A stretch of 9,645 bases of DNA from Rubrobacteraceae bacterium (GCA_013698525.1 JACCSM010000541.1:1-9645); one strand, 5' to 3'; positions 1 through 7,405 are shown, counted from the stretch's first letter. The notes: a model not told the origin generated them from the letters alone. Program-made: numbers and translations.

Positions 1-78
1 TGCTGAATAGACCATGACGAGCCCGAGCAGGGAGAGGCCGAGCGCCACGAGGAACAGGTTCGCCCTCAGACTGCTCAT
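1..78 (-). CDS. ftsW: FtsW, septal peptidoglycan glycosyltransferase (N-terminal 26 codons only)
   Basis: Only the first 26 codons are inside the window; the gene runs off the left edge. The ATG (78-76) overlaps the murD stop in an ATGA junction, so translation is probably coupled. The visible peptide begins MSSLRANLFLVALGLSL and ends in MVYSA. It is one hydrophobic segment closing with the MVYSA sequence typical of the first membrane helix of SEDS proteins (FtsW/RodA). FtsW is a polytopic membrane enzyme that polymerises lipid II at the division septum together with FtsI. The slot directly after murD is the usual ftsW position in dcw clusters. The call rests on this short helix plus position. 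No clear Shine-Dalgarno precedes the start, which fits coupling to murD. A RodA-type paralogue is less likely given the context. Confidence 0.85.
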   Translation of the reverse strand, partial: MSSLRANLFLVALGLSLLGLVMVYSA

Positions 79-1406
79 CGCCCGACGGCCCCACGATGTC
101 CGGCCACTTGCCTGGCGAACCTGATGAACGCGTCTCCCCTCTCGGCGTATCCTGGGAACTGGTCGAAGCTCGCGCACCCTGGCGAGAGCAGGACGACGTC
201 ACCCGGTCCGGCGAGATCTCCTGCCCTATCGACGGCCTTCTCGAGGTCGGTGGCCCTGTGGACCAAATCTTGCCAGCCCTCATCTTCGAGGTACGCGGCG
301 ATGCGTGGACCGGCCTCACCCTGGCACACGACAGCGGAGCACGTTCCAAGGGCCGGCAGTAACTCCGAGAAGTCCGTGTACTTCTCCGAACCGCCGAGGA
401 TGAGAACTACGGGCACGTCGAGGCTGTCGAGGGCCGCCACGACCGCCGCCGGGTTGGTGGCCTTGGAATCATCCACGTAAGTCACGCCCGCGACCTCTGC
501 TGCGACCCGCATGCGATGCGGCCCGGACTCGTATCCGAACAATGCCTCCTTGATGTTCCCAAGCTCCGCACCGAACCTCTGTGCGGCGGCGGCGGCGAAG
601 AGCGCGTTCTCGTAGTTGTGCGTCCCTGCGAAGTGCAAGTCGGCAACGTCAGCCAGGCGAGAGCCGCGAAGGAGCAGACGATCCTCCCTGACGGCGGTGT
701 CCCTTTCTCCAACGATGATGGTTTCTGCCTCGAGGCCCTCGAGAGCGGAACGACCTACCGGGTCCCGGGAGCTTACGAGGGCGAGGTCCCCTGCCCGCTG
801 TCCATCGAAGATGCGGAGCTTGTCGTCAACATACTCCTCGAACGATTCGTGCCAGTTGAGGTGGTCTGGTCTGACGTTCAAGAGCGCCGCGACCTCGAAG
901 CCGGGGCTCTCGAGATAGTGGAGCTGGAAAGAAGAGACCTCCAGGACGAGGAGCCCAGCACCACGCGCCTCCGCGGCGCACCCGGTCAGATCCCTCCACG
1001 AGTTGCCGGCGACCACGTGGGGCACGCTGGAAACCTCGAGCATACGGCGTAGCATGTCGACGACGGTGGTCTTTCCGTTGGTACCCGTTACAGCCGCCAC
1101 GCGCACGCCAGACCCGATCAGCTCCAGGCCCAGTGCGACCTCGGAGATGATGGGCAAACCCCGCTCCTCGGCGGCCCGCAGCACGGGATGCTCCGGCCGC
1201 ACTCCAGGGCTGGCAACGACGCGGTCGGCGCAGTCCAGTACCTCCGGTCCCGCTCTCAGGTGTCCCTGTACTCCTAGGTCCTTCAGGATGGAGCGCAGGC
1301 GTTCGTCGTCTCGGTCGTCGGCTACTACGACCTTCTCACCGCGTTCCGCGAGCGCCCGCGTGGCCGCGGCGCCCGACTCTCCGAGCCCGTATACCAGGGT
1401 CCTCAC
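75..1406 (-). CDS. murD: MurD, UDP-N-acetylmuramoyl-L-alanine--D-glutamate ligase
   Basis: A cytoplasmic Mur ligase that adds D-glutamate to UDP-MurNAc-L-Ala using ATP. The protein has 443 residues, normal for the family. Domain 1 (about 1-95) is a Rossmann-like UDP-binding fold starting with VYGLGESG. The central ATPase domain holds the P-loop GTNGKTT (108-114), EVSSFQL (156-162) and NVRPDHLNWH (177-186). The HNYEN adenine-contact motif is at 263-267. The C-terminal domain has HR (297-298), DDSKATNP (312-319) and SPGCASFDQF (408-417), which bind D-Glu and the reaction intermediate; the family usually has SPA where this has SPG. The GTG start (1406-1404) lies 4 nt after the mraY stop with only a weak Shine-Dalgarno. 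The stop overlaps the ftsW start. Identity is secure from the motifs and the position between mraY and ftsW. Confidence 0.97.
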   Translation of the reverse strand: MRTLVYGLGESGAAATRALAERGEKVVVADDRDDERLRSILKDLGVQGHLRAGPEVLDCADRVVASPGVRPEHPVLRAAEERGLPIISEVALGLELIGSGVRVAAVTGTNGKTTVVDMLRRMLEVSSVPHVVAGNSWRDLTGCAAEARGAGLLVLEVSSFQLHYLESPGFEVAALLNVRPDHLNWHESFEEYVDDKLRIFDGQRAGDLALVSSRDPVGRSALEGLEAETIIVGERDTAVREDRLLLRGSRLADVADLHFAGTHNYENALFAAAAAQRFGAELGNIKEALFGYESGPHRMRVAAEVAGVTYVDDSKATNPAAVVAALDSLDVPVVLILGGSEKYTDFSELLPALGTCSAVVCQGEAGPRIAAYLEDEGWQDLVHRATDLEKAVDRAGDLAGPGDVVLLSPGCASFDQFPGYAERGDAFIRFARQVAGHRGAVGR

Positions 1407-1410
1407 GGGT

Positions 1411-2406
1411 TCACCCTACCGCGTTGTAGAGGAAGATGTAGTAGAGGAAGAACCCCACGGAGGAGAAAGCGGCCTGGGCGATCCAGAATCGGACGACCAC
1501 CTTGTTCTCATCCCAGCCCAGAAACTCGAAATGGTGGTGAATCGGGGCCATCTTGAACACCCTTCGTCCCGTGAGCTTGAAGATGAAGACCTGGACCATG
1601 ACGGAGAGAGCCTCGAGAACGAACAGCCCGCCCACAATGGGCAGGAGGAGCTCTGTCTTGGTGAGCACCGCCGCTGCGGCGAGGACGCCCCCTATCGCTA
1701 GTGAGCCTGTATCCCCCATAAAGATGTCGGCCGGGTGGGAGTTGTACCAGAGGAACCCGACGATCGCCCCCACCATCGCGCCGCAGATCACGGCGACGTC
1801 GTACTGGCGCTCGAGGAACGCGATGGCCGTGTAGGCGAGCAGGGCTATGGCCGCCGCCCCCGCAGCGAGCCCGTCGAGGCCGTCCGTCAGGTTGACGGCG
1901 TTGGTCGTGCCCGCGATCACCAGCAACAAGAACAAGCTGAAGAGCGCGATCCCCACCACGCCGGGCCCCAAGACCAGGCTGCGGTCGAAGTAGGGCACTA
2001 GCACCGCCTGGGTGACGCCTACGTAGCGCACGGCGAGTACGTCCGCCAGAACCACTGCAAGGGTCAAAAGAAGGAACTTGTAGCGGGCGCTCAATCCCTC
2101 AGGGCGCTTTCTAGAGATCTTCTGCCAGTCGTCGTATAGGCCTATGCCCGCCACGACGGCGACGAGCAAGAGCGTCGTCAGCGTGGCCACGTTGGGCCGC
2201 GCCACCACAACGAGCGCACCCAGAAGGCCCGTCAGCATCACGATCCCACCCATGGTCGGGGTGCCAGCTTTGATCAGGTGCGTCTGAGGTCCTTCTTCGC
2301 GCACGAACTGCCCGAACTTCCGCGACTGCAAAAACTCGATGAACTTCGAGCCGAGCAACACCGTTACAAGAAACGCTACCGCCGCCGCGAGTACAACGCT
2401 AAACAA
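1411..2406 (-). CDS. mraY: MraY, phospho-N-acetylmuramoyl-pentapeptide-transferase
   Basis: An integral membrane enzyme that moves phospho-MurNAc-pentapeptide from UDP to undecaprenyl phosphate, making lipid I. The protein has 331 residues with about ten hydrophobic segments, the first at 2-19. Family signatures are all present: KAGTPTMGG (46-54), the Asp pair in LYDDWQK (90-96), NAVNLTDGLDGL (169-180), MGDTGSL (230-236) with the catalytic-region Asp, and the histidine cluster MAPIHHHFE (286-294). The start is TTG at 2406-2404. An in-frame TAG two codons upstream rules out any earlier start, and a GAGGGAGA Shine-Dalgarno sits 9 nt before it. The start lies inside the end of murF (8-nt overlap including the murF stop), so coupling is likely. 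It is followed after 4 nt by murD. Identity is certain; only the TTG start is an inference. Confidence 0.97.
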   Translation of the reverse strand: MFSVVLAAAVAFLVTVLLGSKFIEFLQSRKFGQFVREEGPQTHLIKAGTPTMGGIVMLTGLLGALVVVARPNVATLTTLLLVAVVAGIGLYDDWQKISRKRPEGLSARYKFLLLTLAVVLADVLAVRYVGVTQAVLVPYFDRSLVLGPGVVGIALFSLFLLLVIAGTTNAVNLTDGLDGLAAGAAAIALLAYTAIAFLERQYDVAVICGAMVGAIVGFLWYNSHPADIFMGDTGSLAIGGVLAAAAVLTKTELLLPIVGGLFVLEALSVMVQVFIFKLTGRRVFKMAPIHHHFEFLGWDENKVVVRFWIAQAAFSSVGFFLYYIFLYNAVG

Positions 2407-3772
2407 GAGCTAGACTCTCCCTCAACTTGCGGGTCAGAGTCTCGAGCCCGACCCCACGTGAACCCTTGACGATCAGGTAGTCTCCGCCCCGCAGCTCTTC
2501 CCGCAGGGCATCGGCGGCGCTCGCTGCGTCCTGGTAGAAGAGGGTCCTGCCCGGGAAGGTCTCGGCGTACCAGCGGGCCTCGTCGCCGACGCAGACGAGC
2601 AGGTCGACGCCGACTCTTTCCGCCAGTTCCCCCGCCTCCCTGTGGTACGCGCGGGCGCAGGCCCCCAGCTCGAACATTCCGCCGAGCACGACCACGAGCC
2701 GTCTACGTTGTGTTCTTGCCTGATCCGCACCGTACCTGAGTACGGCGGCGACGGCGGCCGGGGATGCGTTGTAGGAGTCGTCGTAGACGGTTATATCTTC
2801 CCTGAGCCTGTAAACGTCGCCCCGAAGGCCCGTCCGCCGCAGGCGGGAGAGACCACGGGCGGCCTGTTCCAGGCCGAGGCCGAGGGCGAGCGCGCCGCCG
2901 AGGGCGGCCAGGAGCGGCTCCACCAGGTGCGTCCCGAAGACCGGAGAGCGGACCTCGGCCGACTCGCCGGCGATGTTGGCGACGAAGCGGAGGCCTTCGT
3001 CCCTGCCTTCGATCCCTGACGCTACGAGATCTGCTCCGCCGGCGCGGGCGAAGGTGATGCGCTGCTCTAGTTTCCGGCCTGACCCGGTCGCCGTCTCCGG
3101 CGCGCCCGCGGGCGCGACCAACGTTCCAGACTCGGGGAGGGAGACGGCGAGCTCGCCCTTGGCGGCTGCAAGATCTTCGAGCGACCCGAAAGAGTCAAGA
3201 TGGACCGGCGAGATGGCTGTGAGGACACCGATCTCGGGCGGGGCGATGGCACACAGATACTGTATGTCCCCTGCGTGGGTGGCGCCCATCTCGAGGACCA
3301 GGACCTCTGTGCGGGGGTCGGCGGAGAGGATGGTAAGAGGAAGGCCGATCTCGTTGTTCAGGTTTCCCGCCGTTGCTGAGACACGCTTCCCGGCGTGCCT
3401 GAGAATGGTCGCAAGGGCGTCCTTGGTCGTTGTCTTGCCCACAGTGCCCGTGATGCCGACGACGGTAGGCGTAGGCGCGTCTGGGCGGAGAAGCGACCAT
3501 CGCGCGAGCTTCTGCAGCGCCTGTAGAGGATCGGCCACGATGAGGGTCGGCACGTCGAGCCGACGGGTGGCAACCGTCGCGACCGCGCCGCGAAGGTGCG
3601 CTTCGGGGGCGAAGTCCGTACCGTCCGTCCTACCGTGCAGGGCGAAGAACAGGTCCCCTTCGCGCACCTTACGGGAATCGGTCGCCGCCCCGCTGACGAG
3701 GGGATTTACATGCGGGGACTGGAGCTCCGCGCCCATAGCCCGCACGGCCTCTGAAAGGGTAGCCGGCCTCAC
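2399..3772 (-). CDS. murF: MurF, UDP-MurNAc-tripeptide--D-Ala-D-Ala ligase
   Basis: A cytoplasmic ATP-dependent ligase that adds D-Ala-D-Ala to complete the UDP-MurNAc-pentapeptide. It has 457 residues, the usual length. Visible motifs: TDSR (31-34) in the N-terminal uridine-binding domain, P-loop GTVGKTTTK (109-117), NLNNEIGLPLT (137-147), EMGATHAGDI (161-170), and DDSYNASPAA (331-340), the MurF version of the C-terminal domain signature. KGSRGVGLE is at 436-444. The EMGA and DD.YNA motifs separate it from MurE, and no MurE DNPR motif is seen. Two usual positions differ: the H-x-x-x-N segment reads HLVEP (282-286) and the usual LGDMLELG reads LGGMFELG (363-370). The GTG start (3772-3770) overlaps the ftsI stop by 4 nt and has a good AGAGGAG Shine-Dalgarno 8 nt upstream, within a small hairpin. 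The mraY start overlaps its 3' end. Confidence 0.96.
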   Translation of the reverse strand: MRPATLSEAVRAMGAELQSPHVNPLVSGAATDSRKVREGDLFFALHGRTDGTDFAPEAHLRGAVATVATRRLDVPTLIVADPLQALQKLARWSLLRPDAPTPTVVGITGTVGKTTTKDALATILRHAGKRVSATAGNLNNEIGLPLTILSADPRTEVLVLEMGATHAGDIQYLCAIAPPEIGVLTAISPVHLDSFGSLEDLAAAKGELAVSLPESGTLVAPAGAPETATGSGRKLEQRITFARAGGADLVASGIEGRDEGLRFVANIAGESAEVRSPVFGTHLVEPLLAALGGALALGLGLEQAARGLSRLRRTGLRGDVYRLREDITVYDDSYNASPAAVAAVLRYGADQARTQRRRLVVVLGGMFELGACARAYHREAGELAERVGVDLLVCVGDEARWYAETFPGRTLFYQDAASAADALREELRGGDYLIVKGSRGVGLETLTRKLRESLALV

Positions 3773-5631
3773 CAGAGGGGCTCCTCTGCCTCGAAGCCCC
3801 TACGGTCGGGCGGGACGTTGAAGTAGCCCAGCGTAAAGGTCATGACATGGTGGAAAGCCGGTACCGCGACAAGCTCTCCCCAGTAGGAGGTCTTTGGTTC
3901 GTCGACGGCCACCAGCATCACGTACTCAGGGTCGGAGGCCGGGGCGAACCCAATAAAGGAGGCCACGTACTGGTCACCGTAGGTTCCTGTTTTCGGGTCC
4001 ACTTTCTGAGAGGTCCCCGTCTTGCCGGCCACGCTGTAACCGGAGATTTGGGCGAAGTGGCCCGACCCGTCGTCGACGACGCCCTGCAACATCCCGCGTA
4101 CTATAGCCGAGGTCTTACTGCTTATCACCCTGGGGCCCTGTCTCTGGGGGGTCTCCTGTTCTGTCACGTGCGGCGTTACCCTTCGTCCGCCGTTGACGAG
4201 CGTGGCATAGCCGGAGACGAGCTGCAGAGGCGTTACCGTAAAGCCCTGTCCGAAAGGTATGTTGCCTATCGAGACCCCACTCCAGTCCCTGTAGGCGGGG
4301 ATGAGCCCCGGGTCCTCGCCCCACACGTCTACGCCGGTTGGTTCGCCGAAGCCGAAGGCGCGAATGTAGTCGTAGAGCTCTTTCCCGCCGAGCTCCTTGG
4401 CGACTTTCGTCGCCCCGACGTTGCTCGAGTGTTCGAGTACGTCACCGGGGGTCATTATCTCGGTCTCGTGCGGCTTGGAGTCGTTGATGACGTGGCCGGC
4501 CACGGTCATGTGATCCGGGACGACGAACTCACTCGACGGGGTGAGGGCGCCGTCCTCGAGGGCCGAGGCGACGGTGAAGGCCTTGAAAGTGGAGCCTGGC
4601 TCGTACGGGTCGGTAAGGACTCGATCTCGCTGGTCTTCGGCGGGGACATCCCCGAACTCGTTGTTGTCGTAGTCTGGGGTGTTGGCGAGCGCGACTATGG
4701 ACCCGTCGTCGACTCGCATGACCACGCCGACGGCGCCCTTCGCCTTGCTCTTCTCGACAGCCTTCCCCAGGGCTTTTTGCAGCTCCTGCTGCACCGCTGA
4801 GTCTACCGTCAGGTCTACGTCCCGGCCGCGCTTCAAAGTGTCATCGTAACTGGCCTCGACCCCGCCGAAAGGCTTGCCGTAGTCTCCCTGGTGTCCGAGG
4901 AGTTGGCTGGCGATGGTCCCGTCCGGATAGACCCTCGTGGTATCGGGGGACGTGGTGATGCCCGCCATACCCTTTGCCTGCACCTTCGCCGCCGTCTCCG
5001 GCTTTACGCCTGTGGCGACGACGCTGTATCCCGTAAGCTGGCCTTCCGCATCACGCCTGGTGAGCGAGGTCCTTATCTCCTTCTCGGTCGTATCCACCTC
5101 TTTGCCGAGCACGACGGCCAGCTCTCTGGCCGTCGCCCTGGGGTCTTCGATCTGGTACGGCGTTGCGATCACCCGCGCGATCTCGAGGCTGGTCGCGAGC
5201 TCCCTTCCGTCGGCACTCACGATGCTGCCGCGGGTCGGCGCCATGACCGGCGTCGCTCCCCCGACCTGTTCGTCGGCGAAGGCCCTGTAACTCTCGTCCT
5301 CCGTGAGGCTTATGTGCACGGCCCTCCCACCGAGTAGAAGCCCTGTCATCGCGAACACCGCTGCCACCATCCACAGCCTCCTGTGGCCGACGGTGGTCTT
5401 CGCTTTGTCGCTGTTCGACGAGCGGGACATCTTCGTGGGGCCAGGCGTGGCGCCACCGGTCCGCCTATTCCTGGGTAGCGGTATGACTTTGCCGCCAGTT
5501 GCCTTGCGGCCTTTGTTTTTTGTGCGAGGGGGGGTTTTCGTGCCGCGACGAACCCTTGCGTTGCGAGGCCTTGGCCGATCAACGCTGCCGCGGTCGTCCC
5601 CCTTTCTGCGGTTCCCCATTGTTTTTCCCAT
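3769..5631 (-). CDS. ftsI: FtsI/PBP-type septal peptidoglycan transpeptidase (class B penicillin-binding protein)
   Basis: A class B penicillin-binding protein that cross-links septal peptidoglycan with FtsW; it is membrane-anchored with its catalytic domain outside. Residues 1-85 form a long cytoplasmic tail rich in Arg, Lys, Gly and Pro. A membrane anchor follows at about 86-103, then the PBP dimerisation domain, starting with TRGSIVSADGRELA (133-146). The transpeptidase domain carries all three motifs: STFK (347-350, Ser347 nucleophile), SSN (402-404) and KTG (537-539), plus GQGFTVTPLQL (461-471). No PASTA domain follows. At 620 residues it is normal for FtsI. The ATG at 5631 has GGAGG directly against it, too close for good initiation. 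The second ATG (5619, residue 5) lies 12 nt after that GGAGG and may be the true start. Either start overlaps the end of ftsL, by 53 or 41 nt. The stop overlaps murF. Confidence 0.95.
   Translation of the reverse strand: MGKTMGNRRKGDDRGSVDRPRPRNARVRRGTKTPPRTKNKGRKATGGKVIPLPRNRRTGGATPGPTKMSRSSNSDKAKTTVGHRRLWMVAAVFAMTGLLLGGRAVHISLTEDESYRAFADEQVGGATPVMAPTRGSIVSADGRELATSLEIARVIATPYQIEDPRATARELAVVLGKEVDTTEKEIRTSLTRRDAEGQLTGYSVVATGVKPETAAKVQAKGMAGITTSPDTTRVYPDGTIASQLLGHQGDYGKPFGGVEASYDDTLKRGRDVDLTVDSAVQQELQKALGKAVEKSKAKGAVGVVMRVDDGSIVALANTPDYDNNEFGDVPAEDQRDRVLTDPYEPGSTFKAFTVASALEDGALTPSSEFVVPDHMTVAGHVINDSKPHETEIMTPGDVLEHSSNVGATKVAKELGGKELYDYIRAFGFGEPTGVDVWGEDPGLIPAYRDWSGVSIGNIPFGQGFTVTPLQLVSGYATLVNGGRRVTPHVTEQETPQRQGPRVISSKTSAIVRGMLQGVVDDGSGHFAQISGYSVAGKTGTSQKVDPKTGTYGDQYVASFIGFAPASDPEYVMLVAVDEPKTSYWGELVAVPAFHHVMTFTLGYFNVPPDRRGFEAEEPLW
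3773..3788 (-). promoter_or_regulatory. Hairpin holding the murF ribosome binding site
   Basis: On the minus strand CAGAGG-AGCC-CCTCTG forms a 6-bp stem with a 4-nt loop, ending directly at the murF GTG. The AGAGGAG Shine-Dalgarno (3781-3787) lies inside it. The hairpin is within the last codons of ftsI, so a ribosome finishing ftsI would open it. I infer that murF translation depends on ftsI translation. The pairing is seen directly; the role is inferred. Confidence 0.45.
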
Positions 5632-6016
5632 CCTCCGCTTTGGCTCCGTAGACCTTCAAGGTCGTGCTCTTTGGCTCGTGCATACCGAGCTTCTCCGCCG
5701 CGAGGGTCCGGATCCTTCCGGCACCAGACAGTTCCGCGACCCTGACCTCGAGTCTCTCCCCTTCTTCTCTGGCCCTGTCAAGCCTGACTTCGAGATCGGC
5801 GGCCCTTGTGTCGAGCCCCGCGGCGACCGTGTACAGATAGACGCTCCCCAGCATCAACAGCACGGGCACAACGACGAGCATCGCAAATCGGCGTCGCCGG
5901 CCCGCGGCCTTCTGCTCGATGGAGCGATCCCGCGGGCGTTCCGGGGCGCGCTCTTGTAGGGGCCACGCCGGTTCCGTAGGGAGCGTGGCCCTGTACCTGC
6001 GCTGCGACGCGGCCAT
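5579..6016 (-). CDS. ftsL: FtsL-like cell division protein
   Basis: A small bitopic membrane protein of the divisome; FtsL with FtsB/DivIC and FtsQ activates FtsW-FtsI. Of its 145 residues, about 1-44 are a basic cytoplasmic tail ending in GRRRRF. A single membrane helix follows at about 45-66, then a charged heptad-like coiled coil (about 68-98, LEVRLDRAREEGERLEVRV). Next comes RIRTLAAEKLGMHEP (101-115), which matches the short conserved segment after the coiled coil in FtsL/DivIC proteins. The last 25 residues are a hydrophilic, probably disordered tail. Sequence conservation in this family is low, so the call combines topology, the LGM.EP segment and its place between rsmH and ftsI. The ATG (6016-6014) shares one base with the rsmH stop (TGATG), implying coupling. 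The 3' end overlaps the ftsI start. Confidence 0.85.
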   Translation of the reverse strand: MAASQRRYRATLPTEPAWPLQERAPERPRDRSIEQKAAGRRRRFAMLVVVPVLLMLGSVYLYTVAAGLDTRAADLEVRLDRAREEGERLEVRVAELSGAGRIRTLAAEKLGMHEPKSTTLKVYGAKAEDGKNNGEPQKGGRPRQR

Positions 6017-6954
6017 CAGGTACCATCCGCCGGAGGCTCGGCCGTCCGTATCGCCGCCCGCAGCCTGGCCGAGGCGCTGCGCGGGTTCTCCTCTACCTCA
6101 CGTGCCGACGGGGTCAGGACCTCGCCTCGCCGGAATATGGGCCTCGCGCCACAAACGCACACCGGTAGCTCAGGCGGACAGACGCATCGCCCCTCCCGCC
6201 CCGAGATGAATCGCTTTACGAGGCGATCTTCCCCCGAGTGGAATGTAATGACCACAAGCCTCCCGCCCGGCGCGAGAAGCCGTTCCGCGGCCTCAAGGGC
6301 CCTGCCGAAGCTCCCCAGCTCGTCGTTTACCCTGACCCGCACGGCCTGGAAGATCCTGTTTGCCGGGTTGCCGCCCTTCTCTTTCCATCCAACGGCCGCC
6401 CGCACGGCCTCGTAGAGATCCGTCGTAACCGCGAGCGGCCTCCTCCTTGCGACCTCCCGCGCCACACGCCCTGCCTCACCGCGCGGCACGTCTCCGTACT
6501 CCGTGAGCACCCTTGCCAACTCCCCGACCTCGGCGGTGTTCAAAAAGTCCGCTGCCGTCGCCCCCGAGCGTGGGTCCATCCGCATGTCCAGCGGTCCCTC
6601 CCTGACGTAGGAGAACCCACGTCCTGGCTCGTCGACCTGGAAGCTTGAGAGCCCGAGGTCGAAGAGGATCGCATCCGCCGTTCTACCCTCCTCGACCATC
6701 GCCCACAACGCCCTGTCGTAGGCGCCCGAGACGAACTCGAAGCGCGGGTCTTCCATGAGATCCGATACCCGCCCTGCCGCCTCGGGGTCGCGGTCGATGC
6801 CGACGAGGCTACCGGCGGGCCCGAGCCCGGCGAGTATGAGCCTGGAGTGGCCGCCACCGCCGAACGTGGCGTCGACGACAGAGTCCTCGGGGGCCAGCCC
6901 GAGGGCGGCCACGGATCTCTCTAGCATCACGGGACGGTGTCCGGCCACCATCAC
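6016..6954 (-). CDS. rsmH: RsmH (MraW), 16S rRNA N4-methyl-C1402 methyltransferase
   Basis: A SAM-dependent methyltransferase that modifies C1402 of 16S rRNA in the decoding centre. It has 312 residues, typical for the family. Signatures: HRPVMLERSV (6-15), the SAM-binding loop DATFGGGGHS (28-37), DLGLSSFQVD (99-108), RIFQAVRVRVNDEL (200-213), FHSGEDR (238-244, usually FHSLEDR), the Cys-rich stretch CVCPPELPVCVCG (257-269), and RSASARLRA (292-300). The start is either GTG 6954, overlapping the mraZ stop as GTGA, or the next codon, ATG 6951, sharing one base with it (TGATG). An AGGAAGGA-type Shine-Dalgarno about 9-12 nt upstream serves both. It sits between mraZ and ftsL as in most dcw clusters. 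Identity is secure. Confidence 0.96.
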   Translation of the reverse strand: MMVAGHRPVMLERSVAALGLAPEDSVVDATFGGGGHSRLILAGLGPAGSLVGIDRDPEAAGRVSDLMEDPRFEFVSGAYDRALWAMVEEGRTADAILFDLGLSSFQVDEPGRGFSYVREGPLDMRMDPRSGATAADFLNTAEVGELARVLTEYGDVPRGEAGRVAREVARRRPLAVTTDLYEAVRAAVGWKEKGGNPANRIFQAVRVRVNDELGSFGRALEAAERLLAPGGRLVVITFHSGEDRLVKRFISGREGRCVCPPELPVCVCGARPIFRRGEVLTPSAREVEENPRSASARLRAAIRTAEPPADGT

Positions 6955-7391
6955 CCGCCGAGATTCCTTCCTGCAAACTCCTCGACGATCTCGGAGAACG
7001 AATCGTCAGCACCCGAGACGTAGCGGTCCCATTCCTCCGTGTCCCAGATCTCCAACCTGTCGTCCACGCCCGTGATGGTCACCTCACGCTGCAAGCCTGC
7101 GTATCTGGCAAGCTTGGTGGGGATCAAAACCCGACCCTGCCTGTCGAGCGTAGCCTCAAACGCCATGGAGAAGAACATTCGCGAAAGCTGGCGTCCCCTG
7201 GCCGAGAGGTCAGCGTTGGACTTTATGTTGGCCTTGAACGCCGCCCACTCCTCAGGCGGAAAGGCGAACAGACACCTGTCTATCCCCTTGGTCACGACGA
7301 TCCCACCCTCGAAATAGGAGCGGAGACGAGAAGGGAGGGTCATGCGCCCCTTCTCGTCCAGCGTGTGCTCGTACTCGCCTAAAAGAGCCAG
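6951..7391 (-). CDS. mraZ: MraZ, dcw-cluster DNA-binding regulator, probable CTG start
   Basis: A SpoVT/AbrB-fold DNA-binding protein, first gene of the dcw cluster, which in E. coli represses its own operon. The first ATG in frame (7343) would give 130 residues but cuts off half of the fold. Upstream in the same frame the sequence reads LLGEYEHTLDEKGRM, the classic MraZ N-terminus with its DEKGR motif. The frame closes with TAG at 7409-7407, and the codons in between include no ATG, GTG or TTG. CTG at 7391-7389 lies 7 nt after a strong GGGAGGA Shine-Dalgarno (7399-7405) and gives 146 residues (MALLGEYEH...), normal for MraZ. The two DxxxR motifs are then at 12-16 (DEKGR) and 83-87 (DRQGR). 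The stop overlaps rsmH. The protein call is very secure; the CTG start is a strong inference. A sequencing error at the start codon is the alternative. Confidence 0.95.
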   Translation of the reverse strand: MALLGEYEHTLDEKGRMTLPSRLRSYFEGGIVVTKGIDRCLFAFPPEEWAAFKANIKSNADLSARGRQLSRMFFSMAFEATLDRQGRVLIPTKLARYAGLQREVTITGVDDRLEIWDTEEWDRYVSGADDSFSEIVEEFAGRNLGG

Positions 7392-7398
7392 CGCCGTG

Positions 7399-7405
7399 TC
7401 CTCCC
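7399..7405 (-). promoter_or_regulatory. Ribosome binding site that fixes the mraZ start
   Basis: GGGAGGA on the minus strand ends 7 nt before CTG 7391, a near-ideal spacing. It lies 55 or more nt from the ATG at 7343, so it supports CTG. It overlaps the last GTGGG repeat of the proposed operator, so bound MraZ protein or the RNA form of this site could also bear on translation. Confidence 0.75.

Noticed and set aside
96..1701. Several plus-strand open frames opposite murD and mraY
   Set aside because: They are antisense shadows of GC-rich genes; the minus-strand proteins carry full family motifs and these do not.
6951..7343. mraZ starting at ATG 7343
   Set aside because: This start removes the conserved LLGEYEHTLDEKGR segment and has no ribosome binding site at a suitable distance.
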